From: Treponema sp.
GTDB taxonomy: Bacteria; Spirochaetota; Spirochaetia; Treponematales; Breznakiellaceae
Assembly (NCBI GenBank): GCA_031281685.1
Contig: JAITFA010000077.1
Location: forward strand, 1 to 5,639
Length of the DNA stretch: 5,639 bases
Direction of reading: 5' to 3'
The notes beneath the pieces are model-generated. The model was not told the DNA's origin. It made no database searches and was given only the letters and a program-made list of their open reading frames with translations. Position 1 is the first letter of the stretch. Every line of letters begins with the position of its first letter. Of the stretch, positions 1 through 5,470 are shown one piece after another. A program made the position numbers and the translations under genes.

Positions 1-120
1 CGTTCCAAGACGAACACGTCGTTCAATAGTTATACTGGCGAGGAAGACACGGGTGATATGTCTGGCACCTACGAGATGCCGTTTCCAATGCCGTCGATTG
101 GTTTCAAATGGACTTATTAA
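1..120 (+). CDS. C-terminal end of a probable outer-membrane beta-barrel protein (5' end outside window)
   Basis: Frame 1 is open from the first base to the TAA at 118-120 and gives 39 residues. The last residues are MPSIGFKWTY. They end in an aromatic residue after a stretch of alternating hydrophobic/aromatic residues (I, F, W, Y), which resembles the C-terminal beta-signal recognised by the BAM machinery in diderm bacteria. The preceding part is rich in Ser, Thr, Gly, Asp and Glu and fits a surface loop or periplasmic turn. The fragment is too short to name a family; an LptD-like or other barrel protein is possible but unproven. A perfect hairpin lies 30 bp after the stop. The gene converges on the minus-strand operon across the repeat region. 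That it is coding is fairly likely; the outer-membrane assignment is inference from the C-terminal pattern alone. Confidence 0.55.
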   Translation, partial: RSKTNTSFNSYTGEEDTGDMSGTYEMPFPMPSIGFKWTY

Positions 121-149
121 CTTTAGTGGTTAGCGATAAGAACGGAAAG

Positions 150-168
150 CGGTACTAGCATAGTACCG
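150..168. terminator. perfect 8-bp stem-loop after the first gene; possible terminator
   Basis: CGGTACTA (150-157) pairs perfectly with TAGTACCG (161-168) around a GCA loop. It lies 29 nt past the stop of the plus-strand gene. No T-run follows on the plus strand (TAACAACAAAAG), so it is not a canonical intrinsic terminator. It may instead protect the 3' end of the mRNA or belong to the adjoining repeat region. Confidence 0.35.
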
Positions 169-196
169 TAACAACAAAAGTGAAATCCTTAACATA

Positions 197-521
197 CTGA
201 CGCACATTGCTGTTGTCTCTGACACCAGTCAGAGACACTGACCTACGCATTGCTGTTATCTCTGACACCATGGTCAGTGCCACTGATCTGCACGTTACGG
301 TTGTCTCTGACACCATTGCTAGTACCACTGACCTGCACGTTGAGGTTGTCTCTGGCACCAGCGCCACTGACCTGCGCATGAGCTTGCTGTTATCTCTGGC
401 ACCATTCAGTGCCACTGACCTACGCATTGAGCTTGCCGTTGTCTCTGGCACCGTGGTCAGTGCCACTGACCCGCGCATTGAGCTTGCCGCTGTCTCTGGT
501 AGTACCACTCAGCGCCACTGA
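197..521. repeat. degenerate tandem array of about 7 units (39-52 bp) filling the convergent intergenic region
   Basis: Units begin at the CTGAC-like positions 197, 238, 283, 328, 367, 415 and 466, with a remnant from 518. Lengths are 41, 45, 45, 39, 48, 51 and 52 bp. Shared blocks are a CTGACCTGCGCATT-like block, TTGTCTCTGRCACC, and a GTCAGTGCCA-like block. The junction GTCAGTG-C-CACTGAC is a perfect dyad at 456-470 and near-perfect at others, so the transcript can fold into serial hairpins on either strand. The five central units are all multiples of three. As a result both strands stay open: plus with a VSGT..SATDL-type peptide repeat, minus with a PETTAS..RRSVAL-type repeat. Neither frame has a convincing ribosome-binding site. 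I read this as a non-coding, REP-like element between convergent genes, with a short repeat protein as the alternative. It accounts for most of the 436-bp gene-free stretch 121-556. Confidence 0.8.
214..237. other. perfect 10-bp inverted repeat in the first array unit
   Basis: TGTCTCTGAC (214-223) and GTCAGAGACA (228-237) are exact reverse complements around an ACCA loop. The other units carry only imperfect versions of this fold (for example CTGAC...GTCAG in the next unit). This terminal unit is therefore the best-folded one and may mark the end of the element. Confidence 0.6.
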
Positions 522-553
522 ACCCGCGCTATGCCCTTTTCTGGGCGGCGCTG
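510..553 (-). terminator. stem-loop just downstream of the rseC-like stop; weak terminator candidate
   Basis: CAGCGCC (510-516) pairs with GGCGCTG (547-553). An inner stem GCCC (533-536)/GGGC (543-546) sits directly against the right arm, giving an 11-bp helix with a bulge on one side. It begins 3 nt beyond the stop codon of the minus-strand operon. No U-tract follows on the minus strand, so a factor-independent terminator is not demonstrated; a 3'-end stabilising structure is equally possible. Confidence 0.3.
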
Positions 554-556
554 GTG

Positions 557-997
557 TCAGACACTCTTGAAATGAAACGACGGTTCATCTGCTATCAAGA
601 CCCGCGACACAAGCGGTTTGTTTTTGACGGGAATATGGGCGCGAACCAGGTAGGTGAGACCAGCCACAATAAAGAGACAGGCCGCGCCTCCCGCTGCCTG
701 CGCGCCTTCTCCCACGCCGGCAAAACACGCGCCAACAAGCGCGAAGCCTACACCGAAAGCCACAGCCGGCAGTAAGAGCGCCAAAAGCGCCTGCCTCGTA
801 AAGCCCCGCTTTGGCGCGCCGGTCTCTACAAACTGACCAACGCTTAGGGACAAGTTAAGCGTGTTCTCCACCGTGAATAACCGTGTCCGATCTCTTGTTC
901 CACATTCCTGACTCAGACAAGCAAAACAGGCAGCTTCTGGTCTTCCTTCCTGTACCGTAATGGTTTTTCCATCTATCGCTTGAATTCTACCAATCAT
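557..997 (-). CDS. rseC: RseC/MucC-family (SoxR-reducing system type) membrane protein
   Basis: The product is 146 residues, the usual length for this family. A soluble N-terminal part carries a clustered cysteine motif (C24, C27, C32, in ACFACLSQEC). It is followed by two hydrophobic segments, about residues 69-91 and 101-118, separated by a short Gly/Ala loop, with a basic C-terminal tail after the second. Cys-rich N-terminus plus two helices is the RseC/MucC arrangement. Known members sit in the inner membrane and are linked to sigma-E control or, with the Rsx/Rnf complex, to SoxR reduction; no rsx, soxR or rseA gene is visible here, so the partner is unknown. The ATG at 997 overlaps the TGA of the upstream ymdB-like gene as ATGA, and GGAGG lies at 1005-1009, seven bases ahead. 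It is the last gene of the three-gene operon, and translational coupling is likely. Family assignment is good; exact function is uncertain. Confidence 0.75.
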   Translation of the reverse strand: MIGRIQAIDGKTITVQEGRPEAACFACLSQECGTRDRTRLFTVENTLNLSLSVGQFVETGAPKRGFTRQALLALLLPAVAFGVGFALVGACFAGVGEGAQAAGGAACLFIVAGLTYLVRAHIPVKNKPLVSRVLIADEPSFHFKSV

Positions 998-1845
998 TTT
1001 TGCGCCTCCACTGAATTCTCCACAGAATCCGCATCCTCTTCCCGCGTCTCCTTAACCTGCGCAGGCGGAACCCGCTCCCGAACCCGCGTTATTGAACGCG
1101 CCTTGCCGTCATCGGCAATGTCAATGATGACTCCCTGTAACTCAGGCTCAGACCAGGCGTCTTTCGTCCAGTCTGGAATGCCGGTGAGGTACTCCTGAAT
1201 ACGTTCCGCCGCGTCAACACCGCCAACCGAGTCCGCGCTTCCTGTACGTCCCGCGTCGGTAATGACCGCTGTTCCCCCGCTCAATACAGTCTCATCCGCA
1301 GTCTGAACGCGAGTGTGCGAGCCAATCACAGCGGAACAATGCCCGTCTGCGGCAAAGAACAGTGCGCGTTTTTCCGCAGTCGTCTGCGCATGAAAGTCAA
1401 GCACAATGTACGGCGTTTCCTGATGGAAACGTTCAAGAAGCACCGGTAACAGGGGCGCTGGATTATCGCCATGGATCCGGTTGAAACCGCTCTGGCCCAG
1501 CAGGGTAGCCACGGCAATCTTTTGCTGTCCGGCTTTGAAAATCCGCGATCCAAACCCCGGCGCTGCTGGACTTAAGTTATCAGGCCGCAGTACATAAGAA
1601 ATTTTTTCCAAATTTTCTACCAGGTCTTTCTTATAGAAACCACATTCCCCGACGCTGAGTACGTTGACGCCCAGTTTATGGATATACGCGGCGTGATTTC
1701 TGCCCAGTCCATTACCGCCGGTAACGCCGTCAGCGCCAGCGATGATGAAGTCAAACGTATGCCGCTGTTTGAGCGCGATCAGCCCCTTTTTCAAGGCATA
1801 GACACCAGCCTTGCCTACGATTTCCGCTATATAAAGAACTTTCAT
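994..1845 (-). CDS. YmdB/DR1281-family metallophosphoesterase homologue with an eroded active site
   Basis: This 283-residue protein (about 264 in typical YmdB) aligns by eye over its whole length with the YmdB/DR1281 family (TIGR00282 type), which hydrolyses cyclic nucleotides. The scaffold is clear: MKVLYIAEIVG start, LRPDN near residue 86, DFHAQTTAEK at about 150-159, GSHTRVQTAD at about 175-184 and TDAGRTG at about 196. The metal-binding motifs are altered. GD..G has Glu8 for Asp; NGEN reads AGAD; GNH reads GEC (Glu67, Cys68); HTH reads HTR (His177 kept, Arg179 for the second His). Only the His of DFHA and the first His of HTR remain clearly intact. I infer a weak enzyme, an enzyme of changed specificity, or a pseudoenzyme. 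An acidic tail of about 30 residues extends beyond the family core. ATG 1845 is preferred over GTG 1857 because it gives the family's MKVL(Y/F)I start and leaves GGGTGG nine bases upstream. It is in an operon with the TPR gene (21-bp gap) and rseC (4-bp overlap). Confidence 0.8.
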   Translation of the reverse strand: MKVLYIAEIVGKAGVYALKKGLIALKQRHTFDFIIAGADGVTGGNGLGRNHAAYIHKLGVNVLSVGECGFYKKDLVENLEKISYVLRPDNLSPAAPGFGSRIFKAGQQKIAVATLLGQSGFNRIHGDNPAPLLPVLLERFHQETPYIVLDFHAQTTAEKRALFFAADGHCSAVIGSHTRVQTADETVLSGGTAVITDAGRTGSADSVGGVDAAERIQEYLTGIPDWTKDAWSEPELQGVIIDIADDGKARSITRVRERVPPAQVKETREEDADSVENSVEAQK

Positions 1846-1866
1846 TCCACTTACCACCCTTTACGC

Positions 1867-2391
1867 TTACCAGGACTGTTTGGACAGACCAGAAAGGATT
1901 CGCTCGAATTCCGCCGCCGCCCGATAATCCCGCAGTTCCCGGCAGGTATCCCGCAGGTTATACACCGCGTCATAGAAGAGCGGCGCGAGACTCAGCGCCT
2001 CTTCAAAACAACGCCGCGCCTCCTCGTAACGACACCCAACAAAGTGGAGCGTCCCCAGATTATTCCAGGCTTTTGGCGAAAACTCGTCCCGTACAAGCGC
2101 CGAATGATAGCACTCTTCCGCAAGCTGAAACTCCCCGATCTCATAGAAAATGAGACCCATAGCGACCCAAGCCTCGGCGAGTCCATCATGGATAAGAATC
2201 GCCTGCCCAAAACTGCCGAGCGCCTCGCTATACTCCCCAAGATGTTGTTGAGCAATGCCAAGATTCAGCCATAAAAGCGGATTCTCTGGCTCCATGTCAA
2301 GCGCTCTTTGAAACAGCAGGATCGCCTCATCGGGCCGATTCGCTTCGGTTAACGCGATACCAGAGTCGTTTAATAATGATGCGGTCTCCAT
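1867..2391 (-). CDS. small all-TPR protein, first gene of the minus-strand operon
   Basis: The product is 174 residues and is made almost entirely of tetratricopeptide repeats, at about 4-37, 38-71, 72-105, 106-139 and a weaker fifth at 140-170. The signature pattern is plain: WLNLG (41-45) with G52, Y54 and A57; AWVAMG (74-79) with G86, F88 and A91; AWNNLG (108-113) with Y122, A125 and P137. There is no signal peptide or membrane segment, so it is predicted to be a cytoplasmic protein-protein interaction scaffold. The ATG at 2391 has AGGAAGGG at 2395-2402 as a good ribosome-binding site. It leads the operon TPR > ymdB-like > rseC-like and is divergent from the PilZ gene. The partner is unknown; the next protein in the operon is an obvious candidate by context only. 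Confidence 0.85.
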   Translation of the reverse strand: METASLLNDSGIALTEANRPDEAILLFQRALDMEPENPLLWLNLGIAQQHLGEYSEALGSFGQAILIHDGLAEAWVAMGLIFYEIGEFQLAEECYHSALVRDEFSPKAWNNLGTLHFVGCRYEEARRCFEEALSLAPLFYDAVYNLRDTCRELRDYRAAAEFERILSGLSKQSW

Positions 2392-2412
2392 AGTCCCTTC
2401 CTGTTAGGTTTT

Positions 2413-2425
2413 GCTTATACTAAGC
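2413..2425. promoter_or_regulatory. small palindrome in the divergent promoter region
   Basis: GCTTA-TAC-TAAGC is a perfect 5-bp dyad with a 3-bp centre. It lies 22 bp upstream of the TPR start and between the two divergent operons. It could be an operator. A -10-like TATAAG read on the minus strand overlaps it, but no matching -35 box is evident there. At this size chance occurrence is quite possible. Confidence 0.2.
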
Positions 2426-2466
2426 TGTTTTGACCGTTGCGTATAGTAGACTGGCAAACAAGGGCT

Positions 2467-2495
2467 TTGACATTGAGCAAAATGAGTTTTATATT
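2467..2495 (+). promoter_or_regulatory. near-consensus sigma70 promoter for the PilZ-TPR operon
   Basis: A perfect -35 hexamer TTGACA (2467-2472) is followed by a 17-bp spacer and TATATT (2490-2495), five of six matches to the -10 consensus. The expected transcription start, about seven bases downstream, is A2502, which is the A of the proposed ATG of the PilZ gene. The transcript would then be leaderless. This agrees with the lack of any Shine-Dalgarno sequence ahead of that ATG (ATATTACTCCT). Confidence 0.75.
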
Positions 2496-2501
2496 ACTCC
2501 T

Positions 2502-3344
2502 ATGAGTATTCTGAGCAACCAACAATTAAAAACCTTCTATGAACAGTACAAAGCCTCCTTTGTTATCTTTTCCAAAGAGGCTATCAAAGCTACAGGTCTA
2601 TGCGCCCAGCAGATATATCTCAAGTGTATGGGTAATCTCTGGCCGTGTGTCCTCTATTCTTCTTCATTTGAAACCGCCAAGATAGTGGCGAACATCAAAA
2701 CAGGATTGGTTGAGAAGCTACAGAGCGCAAAAAACACGGCGAGCATTCGCTTCTGTTTCAAGGTATCTGAGAACAGTGAAGAGCTGATCTTCTTTGTGAA
2801 TATGAAGTCATTGGGTTTCGCCCCCTACGGTAGCTCAGGCGACGTGGCTATCTTTACCTTCCAGTATATTCAGCATCCGCCTGACGACCTGATCGACATT
2901 CTGGGGCGCTTTCTGAGCGTGAATGAGAACTTCTCCAAACGACGCGGTGAACGGATCACGCTTGTGCCGAGTACCATACGGAAGTTAAACATCGCCAGAG
3001 AAGCGGTGGTTTTGATCAAAGACATACCCCGGAATTGTATCATACGAGACATTTCTTTCTTTGGCGCAAAGATTATCCTGATGCAACTGCCCATATCTAT
3101 CGAGACAGAAAGTGTGGTTCTCAATGTAAGCTTCAGTAATCCTGCTGAAACGTTCATGATGCCCGGACATCTTGTCCGCTCGGAAACGGTCGAGGGCAGG
3201 CAAGACCTCCTCGCGCTAGGGGTTGCCTTCAACGAAGAGACTATCCCGATTAACTATAAGATGCGGATCAATGATTATATCAACCTGACGTTCCAGGAAC
3301 CTCTCGATCGGCTGTCTGTTGTCCCGTACCAAATAGAGGCATGA
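2502..3344 (+). CDS. PilZN-PilZ c-di-GMP receptor (PlzA type)
   Basis: The 280-residue product has a PilZN-like N-terminal domain (about 1-130; SNQQLKTFYEQYKASFVIFSKE, then QIYLKCMGNLWPCVLYS) and a C-terminal PilZ domain (about 143-270). The c-di-GMP motifs are intact: RxxxR as R147-R151 in KRRGER, and DxSxxG as D183, S185 and G188 in IRDISFFGAK. This arrangement is known from Borrelia PlzA and treponemal PilZ proteins, which bind c-di-GMP and affect motility or virulence. It is predicted cytoplasmic. ATG 2502 is chosen over an in-frame TTG at 2430 because the 72 bases between them contain a sigma70 promoter and neither start has a ribosome-binding site; the downstream start would be leaderless. 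The stop TGA (3342-3344) overlaps the ATG of the next TPR gene, so the two are probably translationally coupled. PilZ identity is firm; the effector pathway is not shown by the sequence. Confidence 0.88.
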   Translation: MSILSNQQLKTFYEQYKASFVIFSKEAIKATGLCAQQIYLKCMGNLWPCVLYSSSFETAKIVANIKTGLVEKLQSAKNTASIRFCFKVSENSEELIFFVNMKSLGFAPYGSSGDVAIFTFQYIQHPPDDLIDILGRFLSVNENFSKRRGERITLVPSTIRKLNIAREAVVLIKDIPRNCIIRDISFFGAKIILMQLPISIETESVVLNVSFSNPAETFMMPGHLVRSETVEGRQDLLALGVAFNEETIPINYKMRINDYINLTFQEPLDRLSVVPYQIEA

Positions 3345-4480
3345 TGGGTAAACTTGTTTTTCTATCAATCCCTGACTCATTGCGCATAAGTCTTGAGCAT
3401 GAACACAACCATGACAAGTCGATGTTCATCATTGACCCTACGGTTCCCATTCCTGTGGATGAGGCCAATGTCGAGAACCTTTCCACTGAGGCTCTGCTTT
3501 CCGGCATGATCCGCTTCCTCATGGAAGCGGCAGAGCAAACTTCGCCGGACTTTCTGTATACTGAGTATGTCACATATTACCGGCGCTTTGTATGCGCGAT
3601 GAGGCCGAGTATACTCGCGGAATTTACTGAGGCGGCAATCATCAAAGCCAGAAACGCTGATTACGCCATGGCGCTGGAGATACTCGCGGCGCTTGAGGCG
3701 CTCTTCTCCTCGTCTGAGCCGGTATTGCTTAACAAGGCGCTGGTACTTGAGGAACGCGCCGCCTCGCTGGAACAGTCAGAGCAGGACGCAAAAGCCGCTT
3801 GGGGCGCGGCGCTTGAGGCGTATGAGGCGGCGCTCGCCGTAAAGCCGCCCATCCCTGACGCGCTCTTTAACGCGGGCTTTTTTTTCATAAAACAACAAAA
3901 CTTTGCGCGGGCAAGGCATTGTTTTTATGAGTATCTGGCAATCACCGCTGAACATAACAATGATGAAGATGATGACGAGCTGAAAGAAAAACAGAAACAG
4001 GCAAAAGCCAGTCTGCGTGAGATCGAAAAGCATAAGCTCGACGACGCCCTGTTTCAGGAAGCGTATAACGCGGTTCGCGCTGATAAGGCACAGGAAGCGC
4101 TCCCCAGTATCCGCGCCTTCCTTGAGCGCCACAGTGAAGTCTGGAACGGCTGGTTCCTTTTGGGCTGGGCGCTCCGCAAACTCAAGCGCTGGGATGACGG
4201 AGCCGCCACATTCAAAAAGGCGATTGAGCTGGGCGGCGATAACGCTGATACCCGAAACGAGCTTGCCATCTGCTTGATGGAAATGCAGGACTATACTGGA
4301 GCGCGCAAACAACTGGAAACCGCGCTCAGGCGAGAGCCGGAAAACGTCAAACTCATCTCCAATCTCGGGGTTCTCGCGCTGCGAAAGGGCGACGATGACG
4401 AAGCCGCCGGCTTCTTCCGTACAGTACTCGAAATCGAACCGGACGACCCAATAGCGCGGGAATATGTTTCACACTACTGA
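3341..4480 (+). CDS. large TPR-repeat protein, co-transcribed with the PilZ receptor
   Basis: The product is 379 residues (378 if ATG 3344 is used). Residues 1-100 form a non-repeat N-terminal region with no recognised domain. A helical repeat region follows, with TPR-like motifs at about 105-140, 155-205, 235-265 and a well-formed run at 268-370 (WFLLGWALRKLKRWDDGAAT, then ELAICLMEMQDYTGA, then NLGVLALRKGDDDEAAGFF). A highly charged, acidic linker (NNDEDDDELKEKQKQ, 206-220) splits the repeats into two blocks. There is no signal peptide or membrane helix, so it is probably a cytoplasmic scaffold. AGAGG at 3335-3339 is one base from ATG 3341 and four from ATG 3344, so the second is a slightly better start; both overlap the PilZ stop. 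Tight coupling to PilZ makes it a candidate binding partner of the receptor (context inference). Function is otherwise unknown. Confidence 0.85.
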   Translation: MMGKLVFLSIPDSLRISLEHEHNHDKSMFIIDPTVPIPVDEANVENLSTEALLSGMIRFLMEAAEQTSPDFLYTEYVTYYRRFVCAMRPSILAEFTEAAIIKARNADYAMALEILAALEALFSSSEPVLLNKALVLEERAASLEQSEQDAKAAWGAALEAYEAALAVKPPIPDALFNAGFFFIKQQNFARARHCFYEYLAITAEHNNDEDDDELKEKQKQAKASLREIEKHKLDDALFQEAYNAVRADKAQEALPSIRAFLERHSEVWNGWFLLGWALRKLKRWDDGAATFKKAIELGGDNADTRNELAICLMEMQDYTGARKQLETALRREPENVKLISNLGVLALRKGDDDEAAGFFRTVLEIEPDDPIAREYVSHY

Positions 4481-4551
4481 CATCAATCGGTGAGCCGTCC
4501 GAAGCGTAACAGGACAGGCTGTCGCAAAGTCTATAAAAAAGGTGAACCCCC

Positions 4552-4581
4552 TTGACCTAAGTTCAGAAGCTATGCTAAGGT
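4552..4581 (+). promoter_or_regulatory. promoter-like element at the start of the long open frame
   Basis: TTGACC (4552-4557, five of six) is followed by an 18-bp spacer and an extended -10 TGcTAAGGT (TAAGGT at 4576-4581; hexamer only three of six). The expected start is near A4588, the A of an ATG. AAGG (4577-4580) also lies seven bases before that ATG and could serve as a ribosome-binding site if transcription begins further upstream. The A-rich run 4534-4540 lies upstream of the -35 box. The assignment is moderate to weak. Confidence 0.35.
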
Positions 4582-4710
4582 ATGGCTATGAACGCAGGGA
4601 ACTGCCGGGGCTTTGCCGGACCTCATTACAGTCAGACTCACTGCTCAAAGATCGCGCTAGGGACTGCCGTTCCTTGTCTGTGGAAAAATTCTTTACAGTT
4701 TTTAACAAAC

Positions 4711-4743
4711 TTGCTGGAAATAGGCTTTCCCGTGTGCTATGTT
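4711..4743 (+). promoter_or_regulatory. second promoter-like element with extended -10 ahead of ATG 4750
   Basis: The extended -10 TGcTATGTT (TATGTT at 4738-4743) is preceded by TTGCTG (4711-4716) at a long 21-bp spacing and by a small hairpin GGAAA-TAGGC-TTTCC (4716-4730). The ATG at 4750 begins exactly seven bases after the -10, the same geometry as at 4576/4588 and 2490/2502. The -35 is poor, so this is tentative. Confidence 0.25.
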
Positions 4744-4848
4744 GTCAGTATGAACTTCAGAACTAACGAGCGTCGCTCTTCCTATAGCCAAGTTTCTCAT
4801 TGTTCCATAAGCAATCGAGCGCCGTTAGTAACGAAATTTATCTACACG

Positions 4849-4863
4849 CCCCCCCCCCCCCCC
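4849..4863. repeat. C15 homopolymer tract (possible phase-variation site)
   Basis: Fifteen consecutive C residues follow CTACACG and precede TGGATAGC. In the long plus frame they encode five prolines. Gain of one C would bring the frame to TAA at 4875-4877; loss of one C (or gain of two) would bring it to TAG at 4868-4870. Only tract lengths divisible by three therefore keep the frame open. Homopolymeric G/C tracts are known contingency loci in treponemes and other bacteria. They are also a common place for assembly error. Confidence 0.85.
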
Positions 4864-5233
4864 TGGATAGCACGTAAGCGGCATTGCTTTGGCGGATGTT
4901 TCGCCTCGATAATAACTTTTGACGCTAAAAATCTCAATGCAGCCCTCAATCTCACGGGAAAACGTTTGCTTGTGTCGCTTCTTAGCGGTTCTAAACGGTG
5001 TTATGAACAAGAAATAGTAGCAGTCCCTATAGCTAATAAGTCTCCGCACAGCCAAACCGCACATGCGCCAAACCTCATGGCTTATGTAACACGGACAAGA
5101 CGCCTCACAGCTCTGGTACAAACAGCATTATCTCCCGCGCTCAAAATCCTACGCCGTGAAACACACCGATTTCCCTCCGCAACAATAGCCGCCGCCAGTA
5201 GAACAAGTTTCCTCGCCTATCATCCGCACTCAC

Positions 5234-5422
5234 TAACCGATAGCGTAAGAACCTTACACTACCAGTTACGAGTCTTATCCTACCGGTTAAGGTTCTTATC
5301 CCATCGGTTAAGAGCCTTACGCCATCGGTTAGGGTTCTTATCCTGTTGGTTAAGGTTCTTACACTATCGGTTAAGGTTCTTATCCCTTCGGTTAAGACCG
5401 CTATCCTACCAGTTAAAACCGC
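5234..5422. repeat. 21-bp direct-repeat array (about 7 units plus partial) with one inverted copy at the left end
   Basis: Exact 21-bp periods begin at 5264, 5285, 5306, 5327, 5348, 5369 and 5390, with a partial unit from 5411. The consensus is close to GGTTAAGGTTCTTATCCYAT plus C. Period is conserved without a single indel while bases vary, mostly in the last half. The inverted copy TAACCGATAGCGTAAGAACC (5234-5253) is the reverse complement of 5354-5373 at 19 of 20 positions. A further diverged direct unit appears at 5243-5263, overlapping it. The period equals seven codons and about two helical turns. The units adjoin one another, with no unique spacers between them. In the long plus frame the array encodes RLRFLSH-like heptapeptides. 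Confidence 0.85.
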
Positions 5423-5470
5423 CGCGCAGCAGCCTCAGACCCTTCAGCACCTTCTTTACAGGGACTTACC

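Noticed and set aside
155..521. Short repeat proteins encoded by the first array on either strand (155-508 minus, 207-521 plus)
   Set aside because: They start with GTG or TTG and lack ribosome-binding sites. Openness on both strands follows from unit lengths divisible by three, so no strand can be chosen. Kept as a finding, not as genes.
1678..2274. 198-codon plus-strand open frame
   Set aside because: It lies antisense to the well-supported TPR and ymdB-like genes. Its translation has no domain pattern, while the minus-strand frames show clear TPR and YmdB motifs and ribosome-binding sites.
2430..2501. N-terminal extension of the PilZ gene from TTG 2430
   Set aside because: The 72 bases contain a near-consensus promoter. 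TTG 2430 has no ribosome-binding site, and the PilZN domain begins just after ATG 2502.
3776..4312. 178-codon minus-strand open frame
   Set aside because: It is a shadow of the large TPR gene. Its translation is rich in Arg/Phe/Leu without motif, and the sense strand has TPR repeats and operon overlap.
4513..4523. Terminator after the large TPR gene (GACAG-G-CTGTC)
   Set aside because: The single-base centre forces a very short stem, and no T-run follows directly.
4542..4766. 74-codon frame starting at GTG 4542
   Set aside because: Its start directly abuts the AAAAAAG run with no spacing for a ribosome-binding site. It overlaps the longer frame from 4588 and has no recognisable motif.
4825..5121. 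98-codon minus-strand frame crossing the homopolymer tract
   Set aside because: There is no ribosome-binding site and no domain, and it would end just after five glycines from the G15 strand. Probably a shadow, though the region's true coding strand is not settled.
5264..5422. CRISPR array
   Set aside because: The 21-bp units adjoin one another without unique spacers, and no cas gene is present.
5264..5422. Iterons of a plasmid replication origin
   Set aside because: Unit size would fit, but the downstream product does not look like a Rep initiator in its first 40 residues. No DnaA box cluster or AT-rich melting region is seen, and the neighbours look chromosomal.
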